This document shows positions 38,371 to 50,612 of a stretch of 64,000 nucleotides of DNA, one piece after another (position 1 is the stretch's first letter; the number at the start of each line of letters is the position of its first letter). Position numbers and translations under genes: made by a program. The notes under the pieces were generated by a model that made no database searches, was not told where the DNA came from, and worked only from the letters and a program-made list of their open reading frames with translations. Origin of the DNA: Benincasa hispida (taxonomy: Eukaryota > Streptophyta > Magnoliopsida > Cucurbitales > Cucurbitaceae); NCBI RefSeq assembly GCF_009727055.1, contig NC_052350.1, positions 36,261,613 to 36,325,612 on the forward strand, in the 5' to 3' direction.

Positions 38371-38828
38371 CAGATCAAAGGACTACCCTCATAGATAGGA
38401 GTTCATAACTCACTTAAGATAAAGGTCAAGTCACCTATGGTCATACTATGAAATGTTAATCTCTTCAATCAACTGTGTTATAAATAGAGATTAATCATTT
38501 CGCGGTCCGATCTTATACAAACTCTTTGTATAGGATACCTCCATTCGCATGTCTCCACATGAACAATTAGTATCACAACTTTTGTAACAATTACAAAGTA
38601 GCTCGTATCCGTAGTATTACCAGGATAAGGCACCTAATCTTATCCATATACTACAGACCATTTAGGTTATTATTTAAACATGATCCACCTGTATGTCAAC
38701 CACATACATGTTTAAGTTACATAAAATAACCTTGGATCTTTCTGTAATGAATTATTGCATATATAAAATAATCAACCATTATTTCAAATAATATATAACT
38801 ACGAGGCTTTAGGGCATACATTCCAACA
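38371..38828 (-). repeat. Copia-type LTR fragment A, right piece with 5' LTR edge
   Basis: Continues exactly where 32165-32191 stopped (catacagatcaaagga) and runs to the minus-strand LTR start TGTTGGAATG at 38828. Directly upstream of that start (38829-38842) is TGCAAGTAGGAGAT on the minus strand, a polypurine tract of the form seen before Copia 3' LTRs. So this was a 3' LTR, and the element's interior lies to the right. Confidence 0.7.
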
Positions 38829-41800
38829 ATCTCCTACTTGCACTAAAGCATGTGAGACACAAGTCGATGAGACATGTATTCTAGGGCATACTCTATACCT
38901 GGCATGCTCTCCAACTTGTCCTAGTGCACTAGAGACATGTCTTGTAGTCTTAGACATTCTAGGAGGTCCTCTCACATTTTAGCCTAGAGAATCTTTTTAT
39001 ATAGTTCAAACTGTTATGTCAACAAAAATCATCTGGTCACCATTGAAATGTTTCTCTCACTCTATTTTATTCCTTAAACTTGGTGTTTACTACTATCATC
39101 AAACTTAGCCATTGCACCACACTATCTCATAAAGTGGATAGACTAATACATATCTGAAACAACTTCCAAATATTTAAATATATACATGATTATGAAATTA
39201 TTGCTTCATAAGCAAAATACTGCCCTGTAGTCCAGTACACACTACTTAGGATAAAACATGGATTTCTCTAAATCTTGTATGAGACAGTGTATCTCGTAAA
39301 AAAATCAAATCTTTAACCTTATACACTAACGTCTCATTAATTATAAGTTTTAATTTTCAAAGTCAATGGTCGTACCATCGATTTAACCGATTTAACTAAC
39401 CAATTGTATATTAAATGTTAATTAAGCCTAATTTAAGAATTACATCCCTTAACCTTTGAGATGTCTTAGGAAACTTTTCCTTTAGACATACCAACTTCAT
39501 TGTAGAATGGTACACTACCATTCCATCTGAAGCTATTGCATCGAACATTAAACAACTTTGCAAATGTAAGATGCATGAAACAAACTTAACATCATGTCCT
39601 TATAATCTCCATGTGGACATTTAATATAAAAAAATCATTTCATATCAACTATTTGAAATTGGTTAACTAGTCAAACTTTCATAGTGATTTTTATTTCATC
39701 CATAATGTATAAATATCAATATAAAATAGATAAATACCCACTTTTAATATTCTTGTATGTACAAGAATATTGTAATAGTTTAAAGTCATAGGGTATGATA
39801 CTATCTCAAACCCTTATTCTCAAATATCCTAATTGTGAAATTCATTTCTCAAATGAACTTCACAATTTTGCAAACCTTTTGCAATTCAATCTCTAAAAAT
39901 TTTCTTGATTTGTGTAGACGCATTGAACTTCTTTCCATAAAAGGATTAATTCATTTTTACATATCTCATATGCAACAATGAATCAAATAATGCATAAAGA
40001 TTCTATTATAGAAACTAGTTAGAAAATTGACTTACAGTCCATTTTCATCCACCAGTTCTAGTGCTGGTTTTCACCTTACGCCAAGAGACTTACTTTAAAG
40101 ATCTTTGTCTTCAAATTCTATACTCCCAGATCTCCTTTTTGTAGATCGATTCATATTCTGTGGATTTTACCCCATCAACGAAAATCTACAAAAATTGACT
40201 AAGATTAAGTACACAACTTTATCTCAAATTTTATGATTTTGACATAATTTCTTTTTGTTAACCTCCTTCAATTTTTGTAATCCATTATGGAAACTTTGAC
40301 TTTCAATAAGCCGTAGCAGAGATAGAGTCATCTCATAACCCTGGCACTACTTTATAGGTTTATAAGTTTTCATCTCGTCATCTAATATGATGACGTAGAC
40401 TTCAAGTAAGCCTTTATGAAGGTTAAGTTATTGAATAACTCTCTCACTATGATGAAGACTTATCTGGTTAATAATTAGAAATTGACTTTCAAATGAAAAT
40501 AATGGTTAACAACACTTGTTAACTATGAAATGGTTTTACTTGGAACTAGTTAATCAACATAACTTAACCTTTTACAGGCCTGCAACCTTTCACTTTGACT
40601 TTTCAATAATTCTAGTATTTGTCACACAAACATATTATTTCATTTTGGACTATCCAAAAGGTCATTTTATAAACTCCTTAAGGACTACCTACACTTAGGT
40701 ATACTTTTGAACATTATTTCCTCCAAAAATATTTGAGAAATTTTTTTGGATCAACTACAATCTCTAATGCACGTCCTTAGTGATTCTGGCATTAGTGTAA
40801 CTTTCAAAAGATTAGGACCATGTTTAACAAAGTACTTAAAATGGACTAAGTTTAACAAGGCCACATTTTCCTTGTTGCGACACAATTTCATCCATGCCTA
40901 ATTCTTGAGGTTGAGATTCTTATCTTATCTCTATCAATTAGGCATAGTATAATAAATTTCATGTCCTAATCATTATGACATGATCATAATATCACAATAC
41001 CCTTTCCTAAATGACTTAAACTTTAGTTTAATTTCTTTTGAACATTTCAAAGAAAATAAGACTTAAGTTGCATTAAATTAAGATACGTTCATTCATAAGT
41101 ACTCATCAATTATATTAATGACATAGATGTTAGACTTACTCTTTCAGTCACTAGACTACCTAGATCAAACTGCATAAGCCCAAAGAATTTTTTGGCTAGG
41201 TAGCCTTATTAAATAAGGTTCAGTGACACTCTTGCATAAAAGATAAAATTTTTTATAGGTAATAATAATTTAACTCTAACTTTTAGAGAATCACCCGTAA
41301 CTGTCATTTAAATGCCAAAGACAAGTATTCCTTTAGGAGAAACAAATTTGTCTTTCTTTCGAGATTCATTAATCCTTATACTTTCTCAATTTAGTTAAAT
41401 GTGTCAACTTTTAACACACAGAAAAATATATTTATTTAAAGTTGAACATATTTTCAAACTACCTTTGAAAACATGCCTTATCACTAAAACCATTCATACT
41501 CTATGAATTATTTAGTAATAGAGTTTGGAGAAATTAATTTTCTCTTATGGTGAGAAAATCACCATATTCAACATAAATAAACGACATGTTTCCCATTACT
41601 TTAAGATGAGCTTTCCATTGTCCACTAGTAGAACTATTCTACTTAATTGAGTATTTGCCAAGAAACACAATTTAATTGTAGTGAAGAAAAATTCTAATAG
41701 TGAATCCTTATTCAGTTATCATGGTGTGAATCTTTATTTCCTACAAAAAACTTAGTGAATCAAATTTACTTTATTCTTATTTTTCTTTCTTTTTAGAGTA

Positions 41801-42425
41801 TTTCTAAAAATCCTCATTGTGCCACATCCCAAGCTAATTTAGAAACATCTTCCTCGTTGGCTTTAGTCACAAAATACTTTCTTGGATTAAGATAATACTT
41901 AATATTGGAGGTCATTTAGCTTTCTATGACTCCAACATACAATATGTTTTTGTCATAACTTTATCTTCTTATCCAGACACATCATATGTTATCTAGATGA
42001 TAGAAGTAAGCTATCACTTCATCTATTATTCATGAAAACTTCATGAATTGGCACATTTAAAAATACACTGCCATTAAGTGTTGATGACATTTTTTCGAGT
42101 AACATATTTATCAAACTTTTTGACTTATATTGATAATTAAAAAATAACAAACCTTAGAGAAAATGACATGACCTTGAACTATATAAATCATGTTATTTGA
42201 CTATATGCAATCTATTATCCATTCTAATTCAACACAAAAATAAAAAATGAACCCAATAGATTTAATATAAATCTTATTCATATTAATCTAAAATTTCTAT
42301 TACTATGATACTCCTATGATTTAGAATAAAATCCACCTTAGGACAGTCGGTTACTCCTCATTGGATTGAGATATTCTCAACCAAATATTACACCAAAATA
42401 ACTCTTATATTTCTATAATATTTAG
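38829..42425 (-). mobile_element. Degenerate interior of the Copia-type element with LTR A
   Basis: Starts with the polypurine tract next to LTR A. About 3.6 kb follow without any recognisable gag or pol motif on either strand and with stops in all frames. Either a large non-coding derivative (LARD) or a very old decayed interior. The same texture resumes at 44071 after the solo LTR. No matching 5' LTR in the right orientation was found further along. Confidence 0.45.
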
Positions 42426-44065
42426 TGTTGGGAGGAAAATTTAATTTGTTTGCATTAATGGATATGCATTGATGGTCATGCGTTGATCATGCGTTAATCT
42501 GTTGAATATGCAATATGCGTTAATCGTGTATGCGATGACCATGCGTTCCTGTCATAAGTTTTTTTGCTCTTTCACCAAGTATAACGAGATCACAAGTTTC
42601 TCGGGATGATCCAAGGTCGAACACGGGGACTTGCAACTAAGAGATGATTGTAAAGTAATGCGTTTGAGTTGGAGAATAAAAATAAAAAGAAAGAAGTTGA
42701 TTACTATGCGCTACTCCTACTCCTAGCTAAACAGACTGAACAATTGAAGTTTGACTATGAGAATCGATAGAAATGCGACAACTGTTAACGCGTAATAAGA
42801 TGCATGGAGAAGTAGAGTTGTGGAGGAGATATCATAAAGTCCTTAAGTTTGGTCACAAGGGTAATCCTAGCTCGCCAAACTAATGCTTCGCACACCTCTC
42901 GGTGGTCAGCCACATGCTTATATCTCGATAACGCATAGTTGCGCTGAACATAAGGTTATTCCTATCTCTAGGAACACTGCTTACTTTGCTTAGTGAATTT
43001 CACTACTTACCCTCGTGGGCAGTTGGTTATAGCTACTCCGCTCATAGACAAGCATTGCGACAACCTCACACTAAGCAAACAGGATCGACTCACTATACTT
43101 GAGCAATGCACACCTCTCGGTGGTTTGTTACATGCGTCATATCTTTATGTCGCATGATTGAGTATGCGATAATTCTTGCAATCTACACTTAACTCATTGC
43201 GGTGAAAGGAAAAGATGATAAAGTAGAAGAAGATGATGAAAATGATGTCGAAGGAATTAAAGAGATGCATTGATTACAAAATGTATTAATGTCCTAAGCC
43301 AAAATGTAATACAATACAGAGGTGAGAAGAAAGATAAATGGCTAGATGTAAGCGATCTCTTGTTTCTATCAGATGTGTGTCAAGGCTGTCAGTAGAGCAA
43401 TGGATGGGTGGTGGAGTAATCCCTCTCGAGATCTATTTCTGGCAAAGCTCCGATCGTCAATCAGAGGAATTGTGGAAGTGAAGAACTTTCAAAGACTTTC
43501 TAGCTCATGCTTTCGTCTGTGATCATAGGAATCTGCCCAAGGCAGAAGTCCCGAATGCTTGAATTTGGACTCCAAGGCTCTATTTATAGAGCTTAAACGT
43601 CGACAGCTTTGATAATCCCGCTCTAAATCACTGCCATTACTGATGCGGTAGGTGAGAATATCATCATGATCTTATCTCTTTGATACTCTCGAGGTATGCG
43701 TTCATGATTGTTTCTTCTGAAGTATCAACACATTCCACCCACTTTTCGATAATTCTTCTATCACGACTATCACTCTGTAGTTGCGGCATTTCATGCAACC
43801 AACATTTCTCCATTAAGATCAACACATACGATCAACTTTGCGATGGTTTGGGATCAATGCATGCAATCGACTCTTGTGACAACTACAAAATAGACATTTT
43901 GACACAAGATAACGCATGATATAGGGTTAGCAGGGATTTTATTGCTAATCAACACAAGTTCATTATTCCATATGAGTCCTTAGCAATATTAACGCATGCT
44001 CTGCCTATCAACCCTCATAATTCTAAGTAAAAAGCTGCAATAGCTTGTATTTCTACAAGCTATCA
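42426..44065 (+). mobile_element. Solo LTR with 5-bp target duplication
   Basis: A 1640-bp block starting TGTTGGGAGG and ending AAGCTATCA, flanked by tttag at 42421-42425 and 44066-44070. It has a TATA-like ctatttatagagc (about 43579) and many 'atgcgtt' and 'gcatgcgtt' words, but no coding region, primer-binding site or polypurine tract. The sequence on either side is continuous retroelement interior. It belongs to a different family from the Copia-type LTRs at 25-38 kb. Lineage not assignable; Gypsy is a guess. Confidence 0.75.
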
Positions 44066-44070
44066 TTTAG

Positions 44071-44345
44071 TTACCATAATTTTGGTCAGAATTTCATTAA
44101 CCACCTTAATGTTCTGATGTTTGTATTATAATAGTTACAAGACCAGAAAATTTCATCAGTGTAGTTTCTCTTCCTCTTCATATTCCCCATGAAAATTAAT
44201 ATTTTAGCAAGAGTTGACAAATATCTCTATGTGTGAAAAAATAATCGGTCTTTTGTGTTGAAATTTGGATCCACGTCCACCCCAATCTTGTGCATTATAT
44301 GTCTTTGTTACAATTTTGGCTAATGAGTTTCCTTGATTTATGTAT
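44071..44345. other. Retroelement-like DNA before the APX relic
   Basis: Resembles the texture of 38829-42425 and has no recognisable genes. The junction to host-gene-derived sequence lies somewhere before 44370 and is not marked by a clear repeat end. Confidence 0.35.
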
Positions 44346-44493
44346 TAGAATATACTATTTTAGAGTTGGGTCGTAATAATAGAGCTACTAATGTCAGCAA
44401 GGAATACCCTATCACGAAGGCGAAAAGAAAGATTAGAAATCTTGTTGATGAAAAGCACTACTCTCCTATAATGATTCATCTTGCATTTGTTTC

Positions 44494-44892
44494 TGTTGCG
44501 AAATCGATAATTAAAGAACACAAAAAAGGGAACGTAGAGTGGGGAAGATCGACACACAGATATACGCGGTTCATTAACAGTGTGTTAGCTACGTCCACGG
44601 GCAGAGAGAGAACAATAATATTTCGAGAGAATGTTTTCAGAATTACATCAAGAACGGCGCCTCTAGGTTAGAGAGTTTATATATCGCACTGCTCTAAACC
44701 CTAGGGTAAAAAATGTAAATAACTGCAAATAAATAAATATGCTTAATACAAAAATCTGAAGGGTTTCGGGGCGTTGCCCCCGAACCCCCACCAGGGCGCG
44801 CCGCCCTTGGACCCCGGCTCGTTGACCGAGCAGTGAGACCCCCGTACTAGGTTGTTCGAAGTGCCAGCAAACACATTCAAGGTATTTCAACA
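44494..44892 (-). repeat. 3' LTR of the Copia element
   Basis: A 399-bp LTR next to the polypurine tract. Identical over 132 bases to the misplaced copy at 45092-45223, which must come from this LTR and not from the more diverged right one. Confidence 0.93.
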
Positions 44893-45057
44893 AATCTCCA
44901 CCTTGACTTGAATTCTCTCCCAGATAACAGATGTACCAAATGCAACATAAATCAATATCGCTAGACGTACCTAGACTTCTCCTTCATGCCTTAAAGTGTC
45001 TCACAAAGAGGATCACTAACAATTCAAAATATTCAACAAGTCCAAACAATGTTGGAA

Positions 45058-45273
45058 CTGTCTCTTATACACATCTAGATGTGTATAAGAGTAGAGAGTT
45101 TATATATCGCACTGCTCTAAACCCTAGGGTAAAAAATGTAAATAACTGCAAATAAATAAATATGCTTAATACAAAAATCTGAAGGGTTTCGGGGCGTTGC
45201 CCCCGAACCCCCACCAGGGCGCGACTATCTAATACCTGTCTCTTATACACATCTAGATGTGTATAAGAGACAG
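45058..45273. other. Tn5/Nextera adapter artefact with misjoined LTR copy
   Basis: 45058-45076 is the 19-bp Tn5 mosaic end and 45077-45091 is most of its reverse complement. 45092-45223 exactly repeats 44669-44800 of the nearby LTR. After 12 bases, 45236-45254 and 45255-45273 are two complete mosaic ends back to back. A real plant sequence would not contain this. The block replaces genuine Copia sequence. Reading frames crossing it (giving VSYTHLDVYKRQ-like peptides) are spurious. Confidence 0.97.
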
Positions 45274-48200
45274 CTCTGCTCACCTCTTAAGAAGTGATAT
45301 CTTACATCTATGTGCTTAGTTCTCTCATGATGAACTCGATCCTTGGCTAGACATATTGCACTCAAACTATCATAATATACAATAGCTTGGTCATGATGCA
45401 AACCAAGATCACCAACTAACCCCCTAAGCCATATTCCCTCTTTAGCAGCTTCTGTCAAGGCCACGTACTCTGCTTCAGTAGTAGACAAAGTAATAGTAGG
45501 CTGTAAGGTTGCCTTCCAGCTAACAACAAAACTACCCAGAGTGAACACATAGCCAGTCATAGACCTCCTACTGTCAACATCTCCAGCATAGTCAGAATTA
45601 GAATAACCAGTCACCAAACACTCTGTGCAATTCCCATAAACAAGACCAACATCAGATGTACCTCTAAGGTAACAAAAAATCCTCTTAACGGCTTGCCAAT
45701 GCTCCTTCCCAGGTTGACCCATGTACCTGCTGACAACACTAACAACATGGGCAAGATTAGGCCTAGTACAGATCATAGCATACATCAAACTTCCCATTGC
45801 ACTAGCATAAGGAACTCGAGACATGTACTCCTTCTCAGCTTCAGACTGTAGTGAAAACTCAGATGACAAACGATCATTTACAGCACTAGAAGTATCTATA
45901 GGCTTAGCTGATGACATACCAAACCTGGACAATATTTTCTGAATATATCCTTTCTGTGACAAGAAGAGCTTACTCTTACCTCTGTCCCTACAAATCTCCA
46001 TACACAGAATTTTCTGAGCAGCACCCAAATCCTTTATATCAAACTCAGCACTGAGAAGATTCTTCAATTTCAGAATATTAGACTTGGACTTTGCAGCTAT
46101 GAGCATATCATCTACATATAAAAGTAGATAAATCATCGAACCATCATCAGCTTTGTTGTGATATACACAACAATCATACGAACTCCTGTTATAGCCAAGT
46201 TCAATCATATAGTTGTCAAAACGTATGTACCACTGCCGTGGAGACTGCTTTAACCCATACAAAGATTTCTTCAACTTACAAACATAATCTTCTTTACCTG
46301 GACACTGGAACCCATCTGGTTGGGTCATATAAATCTCTTCCTCCAACTCTTCATGTAAGAAAGCTGTCTTCACATCTAGTTGTTCAAGTTTCAAATTCTG
46401 ATGTGCTACTATAGCTAGTAACACCCTGATAAAAGTATGTCTGACTACTAGTGAGAAGATCTCATTATAATCAACTCATTCCCTTTGTGTGAATCCTTTA
46501 GCAACAACTCGAGCTTTATATTTAATGCCCTCTGAAGGTGATATTCCCTCATTTTTCTTGAAGACCCATTTACAAGCGACAATTTTTCTCTCCTTAGGTC
46601 ATTTAACTAATTCTCAAGTCTGATTTTTGTCAAGAGATACCATCTCATCCCCCATAGCAGCAAGCCATTTAGCAGACTCACCATATGACACAGCTTCTCT
46701 ATAGGTGGATGGCTCATGAGGATCCACCTCTTCAGCAACCTGCAATGCAAAAGTAACCATATCTTCAAAACCATACCTCACAGGAGGTCCAACACCAACT
46801 CTTCTAATTCTATCACGAGCTATACTCGGTTGATCTACTCGTGATCTAGAATTCTCAGGTAAATCAACTTCTGACGTTCTAGGCACATTAATTTCTGGTT
46901 GCACATCAATTTCTGTAGTAATGTGTTGATCTTCTCCACCTTGATGTTGTAATTCATTCACAGCTGAAGTGAATTGCGTCTCCACCTGTTTATCAACACT
47001 ACTACTTTCTCCCACATCAGTAGACGTCACAAAAGGCTTTACAGTTGAATTAAGCATGGAATTTTCATCAAATATCACAGTCCTACTAAGTATGACTCTA
47101 TTCTCAGAAGGTGACCATACTCTATATTCCTTAACTCCATCCCCAAAACCCACAAATATACCCTTTTTAGCTCTCGGTTCTAATTTACCCTCATTAACAT
47201 GATAGTAGACAGTATAACCAAAAACTTTTAATAAAGAATAATCTGTAGGCTTACCAAACCACACCTCGTATGGTGTTTTACAATCAATAGCTGTGTGAGG
47301 TCCACGATTGCTCAGATAACATGATGTATTTACTGCTTCTGCCCAAAACCTTCTAGTCAACCCTGCATTAGAGAGCATGCATCTTGCTCTCTCTAACAAC
47401 GTCTGATTCATACGTTCTGCAACCCCATTTTGCTGTGGAGTATTCCTAACAGTATGATGGCGAACAATCACCTCAGCTTTACAGAACACATTAAATTCAG
47501 ATCCACAGAATTCCAGACCATTATCAGTTCGCAGCCTTTTGATCTTCTTCCCAGTTTGATTTTCAATCAATATCCTCCACTACTTGAAATTCTTGAAGGC
47601 TTCACTTTTATGTTTCATCATAAAAACCCAAGTCATTCTTGAGTAATCATCAATTATAGACAAAAAATACCTACTACCTCTAATAGATTCAACTTTGGAA
47701 GGTCTCCAACAGTATGAATGAATATAATCAAGTGTCCCTTTTGTACGATGAACACCTCTTGGAAACTTGCTGCGATGAAGCTTCCCAAATACACAATGTT
47801 CACAAAATTCAAAATTATGCACCTTATGCCCACAAAGAAGATCTCTTTTTGACAGAATTTGCATCCCTTTTTCACTCATATGACCAAGTCTCATATGCCA
47901 TAACTTAATCATATCATCCTTGTGAACGACCGACGGTGCAACAGCAACATAACCTGTTATTGTGGAACCTAATAGAAAATACAGTGTTCCACGCTTTATG
48001 CCTTTCAAAACTACCTCAGAACCCTTATAGACATACATTGCTCCACTTTTACCTTCAAAACTGTAACCCTTGCTATCGAGTACACTAAAGGATATCAAAT
48101 TCTTCTTCATTAGTGGAATATGCCTAACCTCTTTTAAAGTGTAGAAGGCACCATTATGTGTTCGTATCTTGACTGAGCCGATTCCAACAATCTTGCACAC

Positions 48201-48335
48201 AGCACCGTTAGCCATGCTAACATTTCCTCCATCTATTTGCTGATAGGTTGAGAACCACTCTCTATTTGGGCACATATGATAAGATGCCCCAGAATCAAGA
48301 ACCCACACATCATCAGAATGTGACTGTTCATTCAC
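45274..48335 (-). pseudogene. Copia pol: protease, integrase, reverse transcriptase, RNase H
   Basis: One reading frame throughout, interrupted only by stops at 47580-47582, 46614-46616, 46599-46601 and 46476-46478. The protease active site is DSGAS in WVLDSGASYHMCP (about 48305). Gag-pre-integrase reads LWHMRLGHMSEKG; the integrase zinc site HNFEFCEHCVFGK; the catalytic core IIDDYSR, RTDNGLEF and NTPQQNGVAERMN. Reverse transcriptase has KWVFKKNEG, LEQLDVKTAFLHEEL and the catalytic YVDDM (about 46105). RNase H has SNSDYAGD, TLSTTEAEYVAL and HERTKHIDVRYHFLR. The frame stops at the adapter sequence at 45273. About 25 codons (the NPADMFTKP-type end) are then missing before FQHCLDLLN near 45050. 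Not functional. Confidence 0.92.
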
Positions 48336-48454
48336 AACTAAAGTTAGGTCTGCTTCAGAATCGATCTCGACTTCTTCAGAATCAATCTCAACTTGTGCAA
48401 CAGAGGCATATGCTTCCCTTTTGTCACTCTTTTCCTTATTTTCCTGATTCTTTT

Positions 48455-49176
48455 TTATCTTATTTCTTTACAGTAGTTACAAATATCATCTGATCTAGAA
48501 CCCTTTGACTTCGAAGATATTTTATTTTGGTTCGACTTCTGCTTACCAGAATTCCTATATCCCTTGCTTCCTGTAGCAGCTAACCCAGATGCCTGATTTC
48601 CTGTAACTGAACTTCCTGCATTCTGACGGTCCTTTCTCATAAGCAACGTGGACTTTGTATCTTCTAAGGTCAGAGTTTTTTTCCCTCCAAAATACGAGTC
48701 AACGAAAGTCTCATAAGACGGAGGCAAAGATGTCAACAAAATTAGGGCAGCATCCTCATCATCAACCTTAACCTCTACATTATACATATCTAATAAAATT
48801 TTATTTAATTGATCAAGATGGTCTCGTAGAGACGTACCTTTCTGCATACGTAGATGATACAAACATTTCTTCATAAATAACTTCTTGGTTAAAGATTTCG
48901 TCATGCAAAGACTCTCCAACTTCAACCAAAGACCGCAACAGTTTCTTCATCTGCGACCTTGATGATGACGTCATCAACCAAGCATAGCATGATCATAGAA
49001 TGAGCCTTCTCCTCAAGAGTCTGCCACTCTTCGTCATCTACGACAGTCTTCTTTGACTTACCCATCAACGACGCCCACAGCCCTTGCTGCTTTAGCAGGG
49101 ATCGCATCTTGATCTGCCATAAACCAAAACTATTTCTCTCAGTAAATTTGTCGATCTTTACATTCACGCCAGACAT
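48455..49176 (-). pseudogene. Copia gag
   Basis: Starts MSGVNVKIDKFTERNSFGLW, the usual Copia gag opening. It continues with LLKQQGLWASL, then after a -/+1 shift near 48922 LYHLRMQKGTSLRDHLDQLN and LLTSLPPSYETFVDSYFGG of the UBN2-type capsid domain. A zinc-knuckle start (CNYCKE) is cut by a stop at 48455 before the rest of the CCHC. The nucleocapsid is therefore incomplete. No other reading frame supplies the missing part in phase. Confidence 0.9.
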
Positions 49177-49239
49177 CTTCGATTGTCACACAAATGCGGA
49201 ATTTCGAAAAAAAACCCTAACAAGGCTCTGATACCAATT

Positions 49240-49640
49240 TGTTGCAAAATCGATAAATAAAGAACACAAAAAAGGGAACGTAGAGTAGGAAAGATCGACA
49301 CACAGATATACGTGGTTCACTAACAGTGTGTTAGCTACGTCCACGGGCAGAGGGAGAACAATATTATTTCGAGAGAATGTTTTCAAAATTACATCAAGAA
49401 CGATGCCTCTAGGTTAGAGAGTTTATATATCGCATTACTCTAAATCTTAGGGTCAAAATTGTAAATAACTGCAAATAAATAAATATGTTGAATACAAAAA
49501 TTTGAATAGGTTTTGGGGGCGTTGCCCCTGAACCCCCAGTAGGGCGCGCCGCCCCTGGACCCCAGCTCGCTGACCGGGCAGCGAGGCCCATGTACTAGGT
49601 TGTTCGAAGCGCCAGCAAACAAATTCAAGGCATTTCAATA
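49240..49640 (-). repeat. 5' LTR of the Copia element
   Basis: A 401-bp LTR followed (minus strand) by AATTGGTATCAGAGCC, the primer-binding site for initiator methionine tRNA. The outer end reads TATTGAAATG instead of TGTTGAAATA, a C-to-T type change at the second base (on the plus strand). Confidence 0.93.
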
Positions 49641-50612
49641 GTTTCTCTACTTCGATAATGATTATTGATTATGATTTTTTTATTATATCATGGCGATGAT
49701 TTACTGTGGATTTGTAATTTCAGATGGTATTCTACCGGAATGTTTGACGTTAAGACTAAATTGGGAGGTCCATTAAGCACAATGAAGAATGCAACAGAAC
49801 TTGCTCACGAGGCTAACAAAGGCATTGACATCGTTGTTAATCTTTTGGAACCAAGTAAGGAATAAATGTCGATCCTTTCATATAGTGACTTCTACTAGTT
49901 ACGATATTAAGAATACGATCATTATTTTTGCACATTTCGTAAATGATAATTGTGAAAATTTGAAATCTACGTATTGAATGAATTGTGTAATGTTTGATTC
50001 TTCTTTTAATATGTATTTTTGTTGTACGATAGCTAACTAGAGTTGTTACTATTGAAGTTACTGGTGGATCCGAGATTCTGTTCCATCCTAGCCAAGAGGT
50101 AGTTTAAATTAAGTCTCTTTCTATGTTTGTTTTGTCTTTATTTTGGTTGTTCATATAAGTTTTAGTAAATTTGTGCTCAAATTACTACGTAGTTGGTTTA
50201 AATATTATAATATTCTAGAAATTTTGGTAGTTCTGTTGAGAGAAGATTGTTGTTTGAATGTTGTGTTAGTAGTGCATTTCTTTGAACAAGTGTCAAAATT
50301 AAAAAAAAAAAATTGGTTTTGTTGTATAGTGATGTCATGCTGCCGAAATTTTTCTAAGCATAAGAGTTATTAAAGTTAGTTACAAGTTAAAATATGGTAA
50401 TGTTCCCTAGGTTCTTTATGTTCTTGCTTCTAAATTTCATTGCAATTGACCCAGTTGGAGGGTGAGTTTCATAGTTGACTTCTTAACTTGAGTGAATCTT
50501 CTTCACTGTGTACAACCCTTGCATAAAATATGCAGAAGATTTCTTCTATTAAAAAATTGATGGTTTTACTTTCAATTGCTTGCTTCAATTATTGTGAAAT
50601 TTTTGCAATTAG

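Larger units (their letters stand above)
44494..49640 (-). mobile_element. Copia LTR retrotransposon with both LTRs and 5-bp target duplication
   Basis: LTRs at 44494-44892 and 49240-49640 start TGTTGAAAT (minus strand; TATTGAAAT in the right copy) and end TTTTGCAACA or TTTCGCAACA. gtttc flanks the element at 44489-44493 and 49641-49645. A primer-binding site TGGTATCAGAGCC (49224-49236) and a polypurine tract AAGGTGGAGATT (44893-44904) sit where they should. Gene order is gag, protease, integrase, reverse transcriptase, RNase H, as in Copia. The LTRs differ at roughly one position in ten by hand count, so the insertion is old. The coding region is broken by two shifts and four in-frame stops. 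The end of RNase H is missing because of an adapter artefact at 45058-45273. Confidence 0.95.
44370..50098 (+). pseudogene. APX: Ascorbate peroxidase (APX) pseudogene split by a Copia element
   Basis: Three exon relics on the plus strand. The first (about 44370-44484) reads KAKRKIRNLVDEKHYSPIM then IHLA, the N-terminal APX helix. The second (49724-49898) reads [15 protein letters not shown] and [19 protein letters not shown], then KE, a TAA replacing the glutamine codon, and SILSYSDFY, then a TAG. The third (50033-50098) reads VVTIEVTGGSEILFHPSQE and has a GT donor. The codon split GC|A across the first intron fits the family. APX removes hydrogen peroxide using ascorbate in the cytosol; here the distal Arg/His region reads WYS instead of WHS. 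Two nonsense codons, a mutated first donor (AT) and absence of all later exons make it dead. Without the Copia insertion the first intron would be 87 bases. Confidence 0.88.

Noticed and set aside
45065..45283. Open frame with an SYTHLDVYKRQ peptide
   Set aside because: The peptide is the translation of back-to-back Tn5 mosaic ends, an adapter artefact and not a protein. The same applies to the frames at 44931-45155 and 54608-54796.
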